From: Nitrospirota bacterium
GTDB lineage: Bacteria > Nitrospirota > UBA9217
Assembly: GCA_029858565.1 (NCBI GenBank)
Contig: JAOUEV010000005.1
Span: 47,739 to 111,738 of the forward strand
DNA length: 64,000 bases
Direction of reading: 5' to 3'
Shown: one piece after another, positions 52,371 to 60,921 of the stretch
Position numbering within the stretch: the first letter of the stretch is position 1
Layout: every line of letters begins with the position of its first letter
Position numbers and translations under genes: made by a program
Notes under the pieces: model-generated
What the model saw: only the letters and a program-made list of their open reading frames with translations
The model's database searches: none
What the model was told of the DNA's origin: nothing

Positions 52371-53621
52371 ATGGGAATACTCGCGATGATCCTCGCGGGC
52401 GGCAAAGGCGAACGGCTGCACCCGCTCACCCTGCACCGCGCGAAACCGGCCGTCCCTTTTGGCGGCCTGTACCGCATTGTCGATTTCACTCTTTCCAACT
52501 GCATCAATTCGCATATCCGCAAGATCGTGGTCCTGACCCAGTACAAGTCGCTCTCCCTGGACAAGCATTTGCGGCTCGGATGGAATGTCTTTTCCGGAGA
52601 ACTGGACGAATACGTCATCTCCGTGCCGCCCCAGCAGCGCGTCGGGGACAAATGGTATCAGGGCACTGCCGATGCCATCTACCAGAACATCTACATGATC
52701 GAGAAGGACGCGCCGGAATATCTGCTCATCCTTGCCGGCGACCACATCTACAAGATGGACTACGCAGAAATGCTCCGGTTCCATCAGGAACAGGGAGCCG
52801 ACGCTACGGTGGCGGCGATCGAGGTCCCGATCAACCAGGCCACGTCCTTCGGCGTGATCGAAGTGGACGAAAAAAGCCGCATCGTGGGCTTTGAGGAGAA
52901 ACCCAAAAATCCGAAACCGATCCCCGGGAAACCGGACCTCGCCTTTGCCTCCATGGGGATCTATTTGTTCAACACGCGGACCATCCTCGAACACCTGCGG
53001 TTCGACGCGCTCCAGGACACGGCGCACGACTTCGGCAGGAACATCATCCCCACCATGATGCGCTCGGCGCGCGTCTGCACCTACAACTTCATCGATAAGA
53101 ACCGGAAAGCGGCGAAATACTGGCGGGACGTGGGGACCGTCGATGCTTACTGGGAGGCGAACATGGACCTGGTGAGCGTCGATCCCCTGCTGAACCTCTA
53201 TGACCGGTCATGGCCCATCCGGACCCATCAGGCGCAGAATCCTCCGGTCAAGTTCGTCTTTGCCCAGGAGAAGAAGGGGGGGAGACTCGGAACCGCGCTG
53301 GATTCGATCGTGGCCAATGGCTGCATCGTGAGCGGCGGCCGGGTGCAGAACTCGGTCCTGTCGCCGAACGTCCGGGTGAACAGCTTCAGCGAAGTGCACG
53401 AATCGATCCTCATGGAGAATGTGGACATCGGAAGGCACTGCAGGATCCGGAAGGCGATCATTGACAAGGATGTGAAGGTCCCTCCCGGGACTGTTATCGG
53501 ATATGACCCGGAACAGGACCGGCAGCGGTTCTATATCAGCCCCGGCGGCATCGTGGTCATTGCCAAAGGCACGGAGATGGACGGCACCTCGCTTTCCGTG
53601 ACCGAGGACGAACTCCCCTGA
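52371..53621 (+). CDS. glgC: Glucose-1-phosphate adenylyltransferase
   Basis: 416 residues from MGILAMILAGGKGERLHPLT; the track's extra 62 codons are leader. It makes ADP-glucose for glycogen synthesis. Motifs: GGKGERLHPLTLHRAKPAVPFGG, GTADAIYQNIYMIE, LAGDHIYKMDYAEML, GFEEKP and a C-terminal left-handed beta-helix (GCIVSGGRVQNSVLSPNVRV). No glgA or glgB is next to it. Confidence 0.96.
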   Translation: MGILAMILAGGKGERLHPLTLHRAKPAVPFGGLYRIVDFTLSNCINSHIRKIVVLTQYKSLSLDKHLRLGWNVFSGELDEYVISVPPQQRVGDKWYQGTADAIYQNIYMIEKDAPEYLLILAGDHIYKMDYAEMLRFHQEQGADATVAAIEVPINQATSFGVIEVDEKSRIVGFEEKPKNPKPIPGKPDLAFASMGIYLFNTRTILEHLRFDALQDTAHDFGRNIIPTMMRSARVCTYNFIDKNRKAAKYWRDVGTVDAYWEANMDLVSVDPLLNLYDRSWPIRTHQAQNPPVKFVFAQEKKGGRLGTALDSIVANGCIVSGGRVQNSVLSPNVRVNSFSEVHESILMENVDIGRHCRIRKAIIDKDVKVPPGTVIGYDPEQDRQRFYISPGGIVVIAKGTEMDGTSLSVTEDELP

Positions 53622-53851
53622 GTTCCGCGCCTTATCTGTCGCGCTCCTTTTTCTCGCTATTCGCCCTTCTTCCCCCTGCCGTGCATCCGCGTTTACACAG
53701 CCATCAGAACGCCGTTCGGCATCATATCATCCGGCGGCGGGGCGCCGAAGACAGACCGGGTTGCCGTATCAACCGGCCAACCCAAAAGTGCAAATATCCC
53801 TATAACAGAGATTGTGTAAAAGAGATTGATGATTCTAAGGAGCGGTCCTGC

Positions 53852-53857
53852 TATAAT
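53852..53857 (+). promoter_or_regulatory. Putative -10 box upstream of the cysteine synthase gene
   Basis: A perfect TATAAT ends 11 bases before the ATG at 53869, giving at most a very short leader; the only -35 candidate (TTGATG, 53826-53831) has a 20-base spacer. AGGAGCGG lies upstream of the -10 and would not be transcribed. Confidence 0.4.
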
Positions 53858-53868
53858 GCCAATCAGCT

Positions 53869-54801
53869 ATGACCCGGAAACTCCCGCCTGACGGTCTTGA
53901 TCGGACCGCTGACTCCTGCCTGGACCTGATAGGAGCCACCCCGCTTGTCAGGATCAGCAGGATCGCGCGCGGCCTGAACCCGGAGGTCCGCATCCTTGCC
54001 AAGCTCGAACGGGTCAATCCCGGCGGGTCCGTGAAGGACCGCGCGGCCCTGCGCATGATCATTGACGCGGAACAGGCCGGCGACCTGCGCAAGGGAAGAA
54101 CGATCCTCGATTCGTCGTCAGGGAATACCGGCATTGCCTATGCCATGATCGGAGCGGTACGGGGATATGCCGTCACGATAGTCATCCCCGAGAACGCGAG
54201 CTCCGAACGCAAAAAGATCATCGCGGGATTCGGCGCAGAGCTTGTCCTCTCCAGCCCCTATGAGGGCGCCGATGGGGCCATTGGGAAGGCAAAAGAGCTC
54301 AGGGACGGGGATCCGGGACGATACTTCCAGCCTGATCAGTACAACAATCCTTCCAATGCAAAAGCTCACGAGCTGACCACCGGGCCGGAGATCATCAGCC
54401 AGACACAGGGTTCGGTCACGCACTTTATCGCCTGCGTGGGCACCGGCGGCACCATCATGGGGACCGGCAGGGCGCTGCGCGCCTTCCGCAGGGACATCAA
54501 GGTCCTTTCCGTCCACCCTGACGACGCATTGCACGGAATTGAAGGGACCAAGTTCCTTGAAGACGGAGCCATCGTTCCCGGCATCTTTGACAGGAACTTC
54601 CCTGATGAGCGTCACAGCGTGAGCACCGAGGCCGCCTTTGAAATGACAGCGCGCCTGGCACGGGAGGAAGGCCTGTTCGTGGGAACTTCCTCGGGCGCGG
54701 CGCTGTCCGCGGCACTGACATTGGCGGACAAGCTGGACCGGGGAACGATCGTGGTGATGTTCCCCGACGGAGGGGACAGATATCTGAGCAGACAACTGTA
54801 G
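53869..54801 (+). CDS. cysM: Cysteine synthase, CysM/CysK family
   Basis: 310 residues, fold type II PLP enzyme. LIGATPLVRISRIARGL, the PLP Lys in NPGGSVKDRAA (about 53), SSGNTGIAYAM, GTGGTIMGTGRALRA and GTSSGAALSAAL are present. Cysteine synthases replace acetyl or phosphate on serine derivatives with sulfide or a protein thiocarboxylate. The next gene encodes a JAMM protease of the Mec type, so a CysO-dependent CysM-like role is plausible, though no CysO/ThiS-like gene lies in the window. Confidence 0.93.
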   Translation: MTRKLPPDGLDRTADSCLDLIGATPLVRISRIARGLNPEVRILAKLERVNPGGSVKDRAALRMIIDAEQAGDLRKGRTILDSSSGNTGIAYAMIGAVRGYAVTIVIPENASSERKKIIAGFGAELVLSSPYEGADGAIGKAKELRDGDPGRYFQPDQYNNPSNAKAHELTTGPEIISQTQGSVTHFIACVGTGGTIMGTGRALRAFRRDIKVLSVHPDDALHGIEGTKFLEDGAIVPGIFDRNFPDERHSVSTEAAFEMTARLAREEGLFVGTSSGAALSAALTLADKLDRGTIVVMFPDGGDRYLSRQL

Positions 54802-54964
54802 CACTATTTATCCGGGCATCGTCAGGAGCATTTTTCCAAGAACGCTGTAAAGGCCGCGAGAACGTCAGAGACTGGAACGTGAATGTCTTGATCAGCATTC
54901 CTTCGCGTCCCTTGCACACTCGCGGTTCCAGAATTATATATCTGCCGTTGTGCTGGGAGGGATC

Positions 54965-55411
54965 ATGTTAACCGCTCATACGATAGAAGCAATCTCAAAG
55001 CAGGCCGTTGCCGAGTATCCGGCTGAATGCTGCGGCATCGTGACCGGCAACGCCTCGTCCCAGACAGTCCATCCCTGCAGGAACCGGCAGGATGAGCTCC
55101 ATGCCAGCGATCCGGAACAGCATCCAAGGACGAGCCGCGAAGCCTATGATATCGACCGGAACGAGATGGAGAGCATCTTCCGCGATGCCGCGGCGCATGG
55201 CGAGCAGGTCATCTGCTTCTATCACTCCCACATCGACTGCGGCGCCTATTTTTCCCAGATGGACAGGGAGGTCCAGACGGTTTTTGGCGAGCCCGAATTC
55301 CCTGAGGCGGTCCATGTGGTCCTATCGGTCCAGAACAGGCAGGTGGCGGAGATCAGGGGATTTTGCTGGGACAAATCAGCGGAGGATTTCACTGTGATCC
55401 CTATCCCCTAG
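54965..55411 (+). CDS. M67-family (JAMM/Mpn) metallopeptidase, Mec-like
   Basis: 148 residues. The catalytic motif HSHIDCGAYFSQMD matches HxHx7SxxD exactly, and EYPAECCGIV supplies the conserved Glu and Cys-rich loop. In Mycobacterium the Mec protease removes cysteine from the CysO carrier. It lies 163 bases after the cysteine synthase gene. The start at 54965 has GGGAGGG upstream; the track starts five codons earlier. Confidence 0.92.
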   Translation: MLTAHTIEAISKQAVAEYPAECCGIVTGNASSQTVHPCRNRQDELHASDPEQHPRTSREAYDIDRNEMESIFRDAAAHGEQVICFYHSHIDCGAYFSQMDREVQTVFGEPEFPEAVHVVLSVQNRQVAEIRGFCWDKSAEDFTVIPIP

Positions 55412-55538
55412 CCCCCTCCACCTTGCGTTCGAGAGATTCCTTAGATATACTAGTAATTACATCAACCTGGCGCCGGAAAAACGGGGTACCATCGACCTCC
55501 GGCACCCCGTGCATTCCCTGGAAAGCGAGTGAAACACC

Positions 55539-55910
55539 ATGATCTGGACTCCCCTTCGGAGCAACGGGCTCCGGTGCCGTGCATTGATCCTTGCGAGTAT
55601 CGTCATGCTCCTGCTGCTATCCGGATGTGCGTCCCTGTTCCCTGAACAGCACAGGTCCGGCCGCGGAAGCGGCGACTCCCGGTCCCCGCAGCGCCAGTCG
55701 GTGCGGACGGGCGCAGATGCCAGGGACCAGCAGCATTATTACGATATCGGGCTGCAGCATTATTCCAAGGAAAACTACGATAGGGCGAAACGTGCGTTCC
55801 AGCATGTGGTTGACATGGGTCCTTCCACGCCCCTGGGGCTGAAAGCGCAGGAGAACCTGAAGAAGATCCAGCAGATCGAGAAAACCCTCCAGGAGATCGA
55901 ATCAAAATGA
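55539..55910 (+). CDS. Small TPR-type lipoprotein
   Basis: 123 residues. The signal peptide (ALILASIVMLLLLSGC) has lipobox LLSGC. The mature part contains one or two TPR-like helices (QHYYDIGLQHYSKENYDRAK) and a helical end. Its stop overlaps the ATG of the cyclase (ATGA), so it is coupled to the sensor cyclase and may act with it at the envelope. Confidence 0.82.
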   Translation: MIWTPLRSNGLRCRALILASIVMLLLLSGCASLFPEQHRSGRGSGDSRSPQRQSVRTGADARDQQHYYDIGLQHYSKENYDRAKRAFQHVVDMGPSTPLGLKAQENLKKIQQIEKTLQEIESK

Positions 55911-57754
55911 CCGACCACTCGGGAAATGGAAAAGACGGGACCCTGGTCGCCGCACCGCCTTCCGCCAATGAGATGCAGGGGCCGCCGGAACAACCGAGCG
56001 AAGCGAAACCGGTCAGACACCGCCGTCCTTTTTTCATGCGCTTGTCACGATTTCTGTCATCGCTCAGCGTCCGGTCCAAGATCGCGGGCATGCTGCTGCT
56101 GGTGCTCTGCACGGCCGTGCTCTCCCTGGGCCTTTACACCTTTACCCGCCAGAATTCGCTTCTCCGGAGCGAGATGAGGAGCCGCGCAGAGACCCTGGTC
56201 CAGCAGCTGGCCTCGGCGGGCAAGGAAGGGCTGCTGACCAAACAGGAGCTTCCGGTCGTTTCCACGATCTCGGACATCCAGAACCGCGTCGACGTTGTCT
56301 ATGCCCTGGTCCTGGATGATGAAGGAAGGGTCTTTGCGCACAGCGATTTTTCGAAAAAGAACGCGGTGCTCACCGGCCCGGTGGACCGGGCGGCCATGAA
56401 AGCCGACGGCCTGCTGTTCCAGGAGGTCGACCTGATCGGGGATCCCGTGCTCGACGCGGCAGTTCCCGTGCTGCTCAAGTCCAAGAACCTCCGGATCGGC
56501 GTCGCCCGGATCGGGCTGTCGCAGAAAGCGCTGAATGAACAGATCAGCGCACAGCTGCGGACCTATCTCTGGATCGCGCTCGGTTTCATCTGCGGAGGCC
56601 TGGTGATCTCGTTCCTCGTAGCACGCATGCTCACCAAACCGCTGGACTCCCTGGAGGAAGGCATCCAGATCGTTGCCAAGGGAGACCTGCGCAAGCTCGT
56701 GCAGGTCCGATCGAATGATGAGATCGGCAGACTGACGAACGCCTTCAACCAGATGATCCTGAGCCTCCGGGAAAAGCTCCTGATGGAAAAATACCTTTCC
56801 CAGACAACGGTCCTGAGCATCAAGGAGCACCGCGATGTCTCCCAGCTGAAGCTGGGCGGCGAGCGGAAATACGTAACCGCACTGTTCTCCGACGCCCGGG
56901 GGTTCACGTCCCTTTCCGAAAAAATGACGCCCGAGGAAGTGGTCAGCCTGATGAACGTCTATCTGAACCTGCAAACCACGGTAATCCATCAGTTCGGCGG
57001 CATCGTCGACAAGTTCGTGGGCGATGAGGTCATGGCGATCTTCGAGGGCAAGGGTATGGAGGTCAATGCGGTCCGGGCCGCCGTGGAGATCCAGCATTAC
57101 TGCGAGGCATTGAACGCTGCGCGTGCCGCTGCAGGCGAGCAGACCGTCAGCGTCGGCATCGGTCTGAACAGCGGCGACGTGGTCATGGGCAACATGGGCT
57201 CCGAGGACCATATGGATTACACGGTGATCGGCGACAGCATCAATGTGGCTGCCCGGCTTTGCGGCGTAGCCCAGCCCGGACAGGTCCTGATCAGCAAGTC
57301 CACGGCCGATGAAACCGGCGACGAGACGACCCGGAACGAGCTGCCTGCGGTCCGGCTCAAGGGCAAGGACCAGCCGATCAGCATTGCAGAGATCGTTTCC
57401 GTAAAGGGCGGTTCCCGCCGCTATATGCGGAAAGAAACGGACATCCCGGTCTCCTACAGTCTGGAGGGTTTCTCCGATGAGCTGAACTCGGCCATGGTCA
57501 AGAACATCGGCCCCGCCGGCTGCCTGCTCCAGACTGAAGTTCCCATTGCCATCGGTTCGAAGCTGAACATCACTTTCAACATTTACGCGCTCGGGACGGT
57601 CACGGTCCACGCGGCGGTCTATCATGCCAGGAAGATCGAACGGCAATATTATATCGGCCTCTGCTTCGAGAACCTGCAGCAGGAGATCCGGCACAAGATC
57701 GTTCAGTGGATCCATCAGGTGAACTCGGGCATCGGCGAGGGGCTCTTTCTTTAG
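55907..57754 (+). CDS. Membrane sensor: HAMP, class III nucleotide cyclase and C-terminal PilZ
   Basis: 615 residues. TM1 is about 58-78 (SKIAGMLLLVLCTAVLSLGL), a periplasmic sensor about 80-220, TM2 about 225-245 (LWIALGFICGGLVISFLVAR), then HAMP (TKPLDSLEEGIQIVAKGD). The cyclase domain (about 320-500) has both metal Asp residues (LFSDARGFTSL; VDKFVGDEVMAIF) and VIGDSINVAARL. The Lys in DKFVGD suits ATP as substrate. The last 110 residues are a PilZ domain (RKETDIPVSY, NIGPAGCLLQ), which may bind c-di-GMP. It is thus a possible cAMP/c-di-GMP junction. Confidence 0.9.
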   Translation: MTDHSGNGKDGTLVAAPPSANEMQGPPEQPSEAKPVRHRRPFFMRLSRFLSSLSVRSKIAGMLLLVLCTAVLSLGLYTFTRQNSLLRSEMRSRAETLVQQLASAGKEGLLTKQELPVVSTISDIQNRVDVVYALVLDDEGRVFAHSDFSKKNAVLTGPVDRAAMKADGLLFQEVDLIGDPVLDAAVPVLLKSKNLRIGVARIGLSQKALNEQISAQLRTYLWIALGFICGGLVISFLVARMLTKPLDSLEEGIQIVAKGDLRKLVQVRSNDEIGRLTNAFNQMILSLREKLLMEKYLSQTTVLSIKEHRDVSQLKLGGERKYVTALFSDARGFTSLSEKMTPEEVVSLMNVYLNLQTTVIHQFGGIVDKFVGDEVMAIFEGKGMEVNAVRAAVEIQHYCEALNAARAAAGEQTVSVGIGLNSGDVVMGNMGSEDHMDYTVIGDSINVAARLCGVAQPGQVLISKSTADETGDETTRNELPAVRLKGKDQPISIAEIVSVKGGSRRYMRKETDIPVSYSLEGFSDELNSAMVKNIGPAGCLLQTEVPIAIGSKLNITFNIYALGTVTVHAAVYHARKIERQYYIGLCFENLQQEIRHKIVQWIHQVNSGIGEGLFL

Positions 57755-57798
57755 CCCGGAGCCTGAATTGCGGAAAACCTTAACCCAGAGAAAGGCGA

Positions 57799-57827
57799 TT
57801 GACATTTAGCGGGATTACAGCTAAGCT
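57799..57827 (+). promoter_or_regulatory. Putative promoter for the RRM protein
   Basis: TTGACA (57799-57804) with TAAGCT (57822-57827) at 17-base spacing, or TAATAT slightly downstream. It gives a leader of about 95 bases that contains the terminator-like hairpin. Confidence 0.4.
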
Positions 57828-57870
57828 AATATTTATCGAGGGGATTTTGGCACGTTCCTGCTGAACACCG

Positions 57871-57906
57871 ACCGCAGAAACTGCATGGTTTTTGCGGTTT
57901 TTTTTT
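57871..57906 (+). terminator. Terminator-like hairpin in the leader of the RRM gene (attenuator candidate)
   Basis: ACCGCA (57871-57876) pairs with TGCGGT (57893-57898), followed by nine T residues, ending 22 bases before the ATG of the RRM gene. It lies after the candidate promoter, so transcription would have to read through it. Confidence 0.6.
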
Positions 57907-57928
57907 CAATCCACCGGATGGAGGGACC

Positions 57929-58288
57929 ATGGGAAAGAAGTTGTATGTAGGAAACCTGGCGTACAGCACCACAGAGGACGATCTGCGCGATACCTTCGCG
58001 AAGATCGGCGAGGTCGCGTCGGCAAAGCTGATCATTGATCCGACGAACGGCCGGTCCAAGGGATTCGGGTTCGTGGAAATGGGATCGGACGACGATGCAC
58101 AGAAGGCGATCTCGCAGTTGAATGGGACCGACCTGCACGGCAGGACCATCACGGTCAACGAGGCCCGGCCTCCGAAGGAACGCGGCGGCGGTGGCTATGG
58201 CGGCGGTGGTTACGGCGGTGGCGGCAGAGGCGGTGAACGTCGCGGCGGTGGCGGCGGCAGAGGCGGCGATCGGGGCGGTTGGCGTTAA
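57929..58288 (+). CDS. Glycine-rich RRM RNA-binding protein
   Basis: 119 residues. One RRM domain: RNP2 KLYVGNLAYS and RNP1 SKGFGFVEM, with the usual VASAKLIIDP spacing. A tail of about 35 residues made of Gly, Arg and Tyr (GGGGYGGGGYGGGG) follows. Such bacterial RRM proteins are often cold-induced RNA chaperones. A DEAD-box helicase with a Gly/Ser/Arg tail is convergent next door. The hairpin in its leader suggests attenuation. Confidence 0.95.
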   Translation: MGKKLYVGNLAYSTTEDDLRDTFAKIGEVASAKLIIDPTNGRSKGFGFVEMGSDDDAQKAISQLNGTDLHGRTITVNEARPPKERGGGGYGGGGYGGGGRGGERRGGGGGRGGDRGGWR

Positions 58289-58310
58289 TATTTACATGAT
58301 TAAAAATGAA

Positions 58311-58338
58311 AGGGAGACCATGAGGTCTCCCTTTTTTT
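58311..58338 (+). terminator. Rho-independent terminator after the RRM gene
   Basis: A 9-bp stem (AGGGAGACC/GGTCTCCCT) and a run of T residues, 22 bases after the stop codon. Confidence 0.9.
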
Positions 58339-58360
58339 GTGTCTATTTGAGGTAGAACGG

Positions 58361-58405
58361 CCCCACGTGGCCGCACGGATCGGGCAACCACGCGGGGTTT
58401 TTTTT
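58361..58405 (+). terminator. Second terminator-like hairpin
   Basis: CCCCACGTGG pairs with CCACGCGGGG with one mismatch, followed by eight T residues. It ends at the helicase stop codon and backs up the first terminator. Confidence 0.65.
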
Positions 58406-59746
58406 CTATTCGTAGCCCGTGACCACCGATGTTCTGGGTTTGCTTTTGCCCCACCGTGAATTGGAACCGCCTTCCGAGCGTCGCGATCCGCCGGCAAATC
58501 CCCGTTTTGCGTCGTACCTGTTGCTGCGCGAGGCATCTCCGCTGCCGGACCTGCCCCGGGAGTTCCTCGAAAAGAACTCTCTCGGCAAAGCGAGCGACGG
58601 TCCCGCGGTCGGTTTGAAGCCATCTACCTCGACAACCGGGATGGAGCGCTTCAACAGCCGCTGTATCCCTGTCATGAGTTCCTGTTCTTCCCCGGAGACC
58701 AGGGAGACCGCTTGGCCGCTCAGTCCCGCCCTTCCGGTGCGGCCGATGCGGTGTACATAATCCTCGGCAACATGAGGCAGCTCGAAATTGACCACATGGG
58801 GAAGACTCTCGATATCAATGCCCCGGGCCGCGATGTCCGTGGCCACGAGCACCCGGACCCGTCCCTGCTTGAAATCCGCCAGGGCGCGGGTGCGCGCGGT
58901 CTGGCTCTTGTTCCCGTGGATCGCCGCGGCGGTGATGCCGCCCCGGTCGAGCTGCTCAGAAAGCTTGTTCGCGCCGTGCTTGGTGCGGGTGAAGACCAGG
59001 ACCTGCTTCCAGTCTCCCTGTTTGATCAGATGCGCCAGCAGGTCGCGCTTGCGCTCCCGGTCAACGGGGTGCACGGTCTGGGAAACGCTCTCGGCGTCCA
59101 TGGTGCGCCGCGCAGCCTCGATGCTCACCGGCGCATTCATCATGCGGTCCGCGAGTTCGCGGATCTCATGGGGGAACGTGGCTGAAAAAAGAAGGTTCTG
59201 CCGCTTCGCGGGAAGCAGCTGGATGATGCGCTTGATGTCATGGATAAAACCCATGTCGAGCATGCGGTCCGCCTCGTCGAGCACCAGGATCTCGATGCCG
59301 CCGAGGTCCACATTCCTCTGGCCCGCGTGATCCAGGAGCCGGCCCGGGGTCGCCACGAGGATGTCCAAACCCCTGCGGAATGCCTGGTTCTGGGGTTCAT
59401 ACCCCACGCCGCCGAAGACCACGGTCGAGCGGAAGGACAGATGCCTGCCGAGCGCCACAACGGTCTCGCCGATCTGGGCCGCAAGCTCGCGAGTCGGCGT
59501 CAGCACTAAAACTCGGGGCCTGCGGTCCTGCGGTCCGCGCTGGCGAGGCGACGCGTTCAAAAGCTGGAGAACGGGCAGCACAAATGCCGCTGTCTTGCCT
59601 GTACCGGTCTGCGCGGACGCGACCAGGTCCTTGCCCTCGATCGCCGGCGGGATTGCCTTGAGCTGGATCTCCGTGGGCTTTTCATAGCCGCACGAGGCGA
59701 CCGCGCGCATCAGGGACGGGTGAAGATTCAATTGCTGAAATGACAT
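58406..59746 (-). CDS. DEAD-box RNA helicase (RhlE-like)
   Basis: 446 residues from [10 protein letters not shown] (GAAAGGTAG upstream; the track adds 81 upstream codons, some from a repeat). Q-motif [14 protein letters not shown], motif [50 protein letters not shown] and [10 protein letters not shown] are all intact. A basic Ser/Gly/Arg tail resembles RhlE-type extensions that bind RNA. It probably acts in ribosome assembly or RNA decay, and converges with the RRM protein gene. Confidence 0.94.
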   Translation of the reverse strand: MSFQQLNLHPSLMRAVASCGYEKPTEIQLKAIPPAIEGKDLVASAQTGTGKTAAFVLPVLQLLNASPRQRGPQDRRPRVLVLTPTRELAAQIGETVVALGRHLSFRSTVVFGGVGYEPQNQAFRRGLDILVATPGRLLDHAGQRNVDLGGIEILVLDEADRMLDMGFIHDIKRIIQLLPAKRQNLLFSATFPHEIRELADRMMNAPVSIEAARRTMDAESVSQTVHPVDRERKRDLLAHLIKQGDWKQVLVFTRTKHGANKLSEQLDRGGITAAAIHGNKSQTARTRALADFKQGRVRVLVATDIAARGIDIESLPHVVNFELPHVAEDYVHRIGRTGRAGLSGQAVSLVSGEEQELMTGIQRLLKRSIPVVEVDGFKPTAGPSLALPREFFSRNSRGRSGSGDASRSNRYDAKRGFAGGSRRSEGGSNSRWGKSKPRTSVVTGYE

Positions 59747-59762
59747 AACTACCTTTCGTATC

Positions 59763-59800
59763 CAAGTGCGAAATGCGGAGTGCGGAGTGCGAAGTGAACG
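59763..59800. repeat. Heptamer repeat upstream of the DEAD-box gene
   Basis: GTGCGAAATGCGGAGTGCGG and following units form 7-nt-period RTGCGRA repeats just upstream of the helicase ATG. The rest of the 59747-60129 gap shows small hairpins but no gene. Confidence 0.8.
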
Positions 59801-60129
59801 GATTCCAGACAGTGCACGCAACATAGCGTGATCATGCCGGGATTGCGCATTCGCAAAAAAAGCACCCGAAACGCGATCGGATCTTTTGATCCGCTTGCCA
59901 CAGGCGGATCGGTTAATTGTTTTGAACCTTGGTGAGTGAGCGGAATATCGTGTGGCGGGATTGCCGCTGGGTTCCAAATACGTCTCCAACCGGAAACCCT
60001 GCTAGATGAAGCGAGAGGAAAAGGTCAGGACGAGCCTAGTTGTCTGTTACGGGAGATACTATACACTGCAGACCAGGGGAATACCACATATATTTTGAGC
60101 AGTTCGGGAAAACTTCCATCCTCCCGAGG

Positions 60130-60519
60130 TCAATCGGACAGGTCGCGTTTTTCCAGGGTCTTCATCAAGCGGTCGAATTCTATGGGTTTGCTCAGGAAAA
60201 GATCCGTACCCGTACCCGCGAAGTCGGTCCCGTCATGATGGCCGCTCATGGCTATGATGACCGACGCAGGAAAGCGCTCCCGCAGGAACCGAACGAACGA
60301 CGGCGCATACTTGCCGTCCATGCCGTAATCAATGATGAACGCGTCAAAGGGGTGGCGCAGGACATACCGGGATGCTGTAGGACAGTCAACGCTGCAGTGC
60401 ACTTCATACCCGTTCTCGTCCAGGACCATCTGGAGCACCGTCCGGAAGGTCTTGTCGTCCTCCACAACGAGCACCCGCTTCTTGTCTGTCCCGGCTGCCA
60501 TTCCCTCTTCTTCGGCCAT
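60130..60519 (-). CDS. Single-domain response regulator (receiver only)
   Basis: 129 residues. The receiver domain has RVLVVEDDKTF, the phospho-acceptor Asp in FIIDYGMDG, VIIAMSGHH and the switch Lys in LFLSKPIEF. No output domain and no adjacent histidine kinase. The start MAEEEG at 60519 has GGAGGG upstream; the track's 59 extra codons are leader. It may act like CheY, by protein contact. Confidence 0.9.
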   Translation of the reverse strand: MAEEEGMAAGTDKKRVLVVEDDKTFRTVLQMVLDENGYEVHCSVDCPTASRYVLRHPFDAFIIDYGMDGKYAPSFVRFLRERFPASVIIAMSGHHDGTDFAGTGTDLFLSKPIEFDRLMKTLEKRDLSD

Positions 60520-60864
60520 GCATCCCTCCGCGGATACGAATCGTGCAGCGTGCTCGTAATGGCATATGAGCGCTCCAAGACTCATTCTAAGTCCGGAAAC
60601 GATGATCCGACATCCCCGGAGTGGGGTATTTTTAGGGTATCGAGTATTTGCGCATTGAAAGAATTTTAATTGGCGGGAACTGATAAAGAAGAGCACCTAT
60701 CCACGGATTTCACAGATCAACAGCGCTTTTAATTACCTACCGTCAATTCGAGAATCGTCTTTTGGAGTACATTCCCTTTTTATATTTAGCGGCTGAATTC
60801 GAAGTTACCTGCGCTCATCTGCGGCCAGCGCCGTTTCTCCAATGATCAGAGTAAGCAATGGAGA

Positions 60865-60897
60865 AAATGAAAAGGCCGCCCGAAACAGGGCGGCCTT
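60865..60897 (-). terminator. Terminator after fba
   Basis: The stem AAGGCCGCCC/GGGCGGCCTT with a 6-base loop is followed on the minus strand by TTTTCATTTTC. Confidence 0.85.
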
Positions 60898-60921
60898 GTT
60901 CCAGCAATTCCTGAGGAAGTC

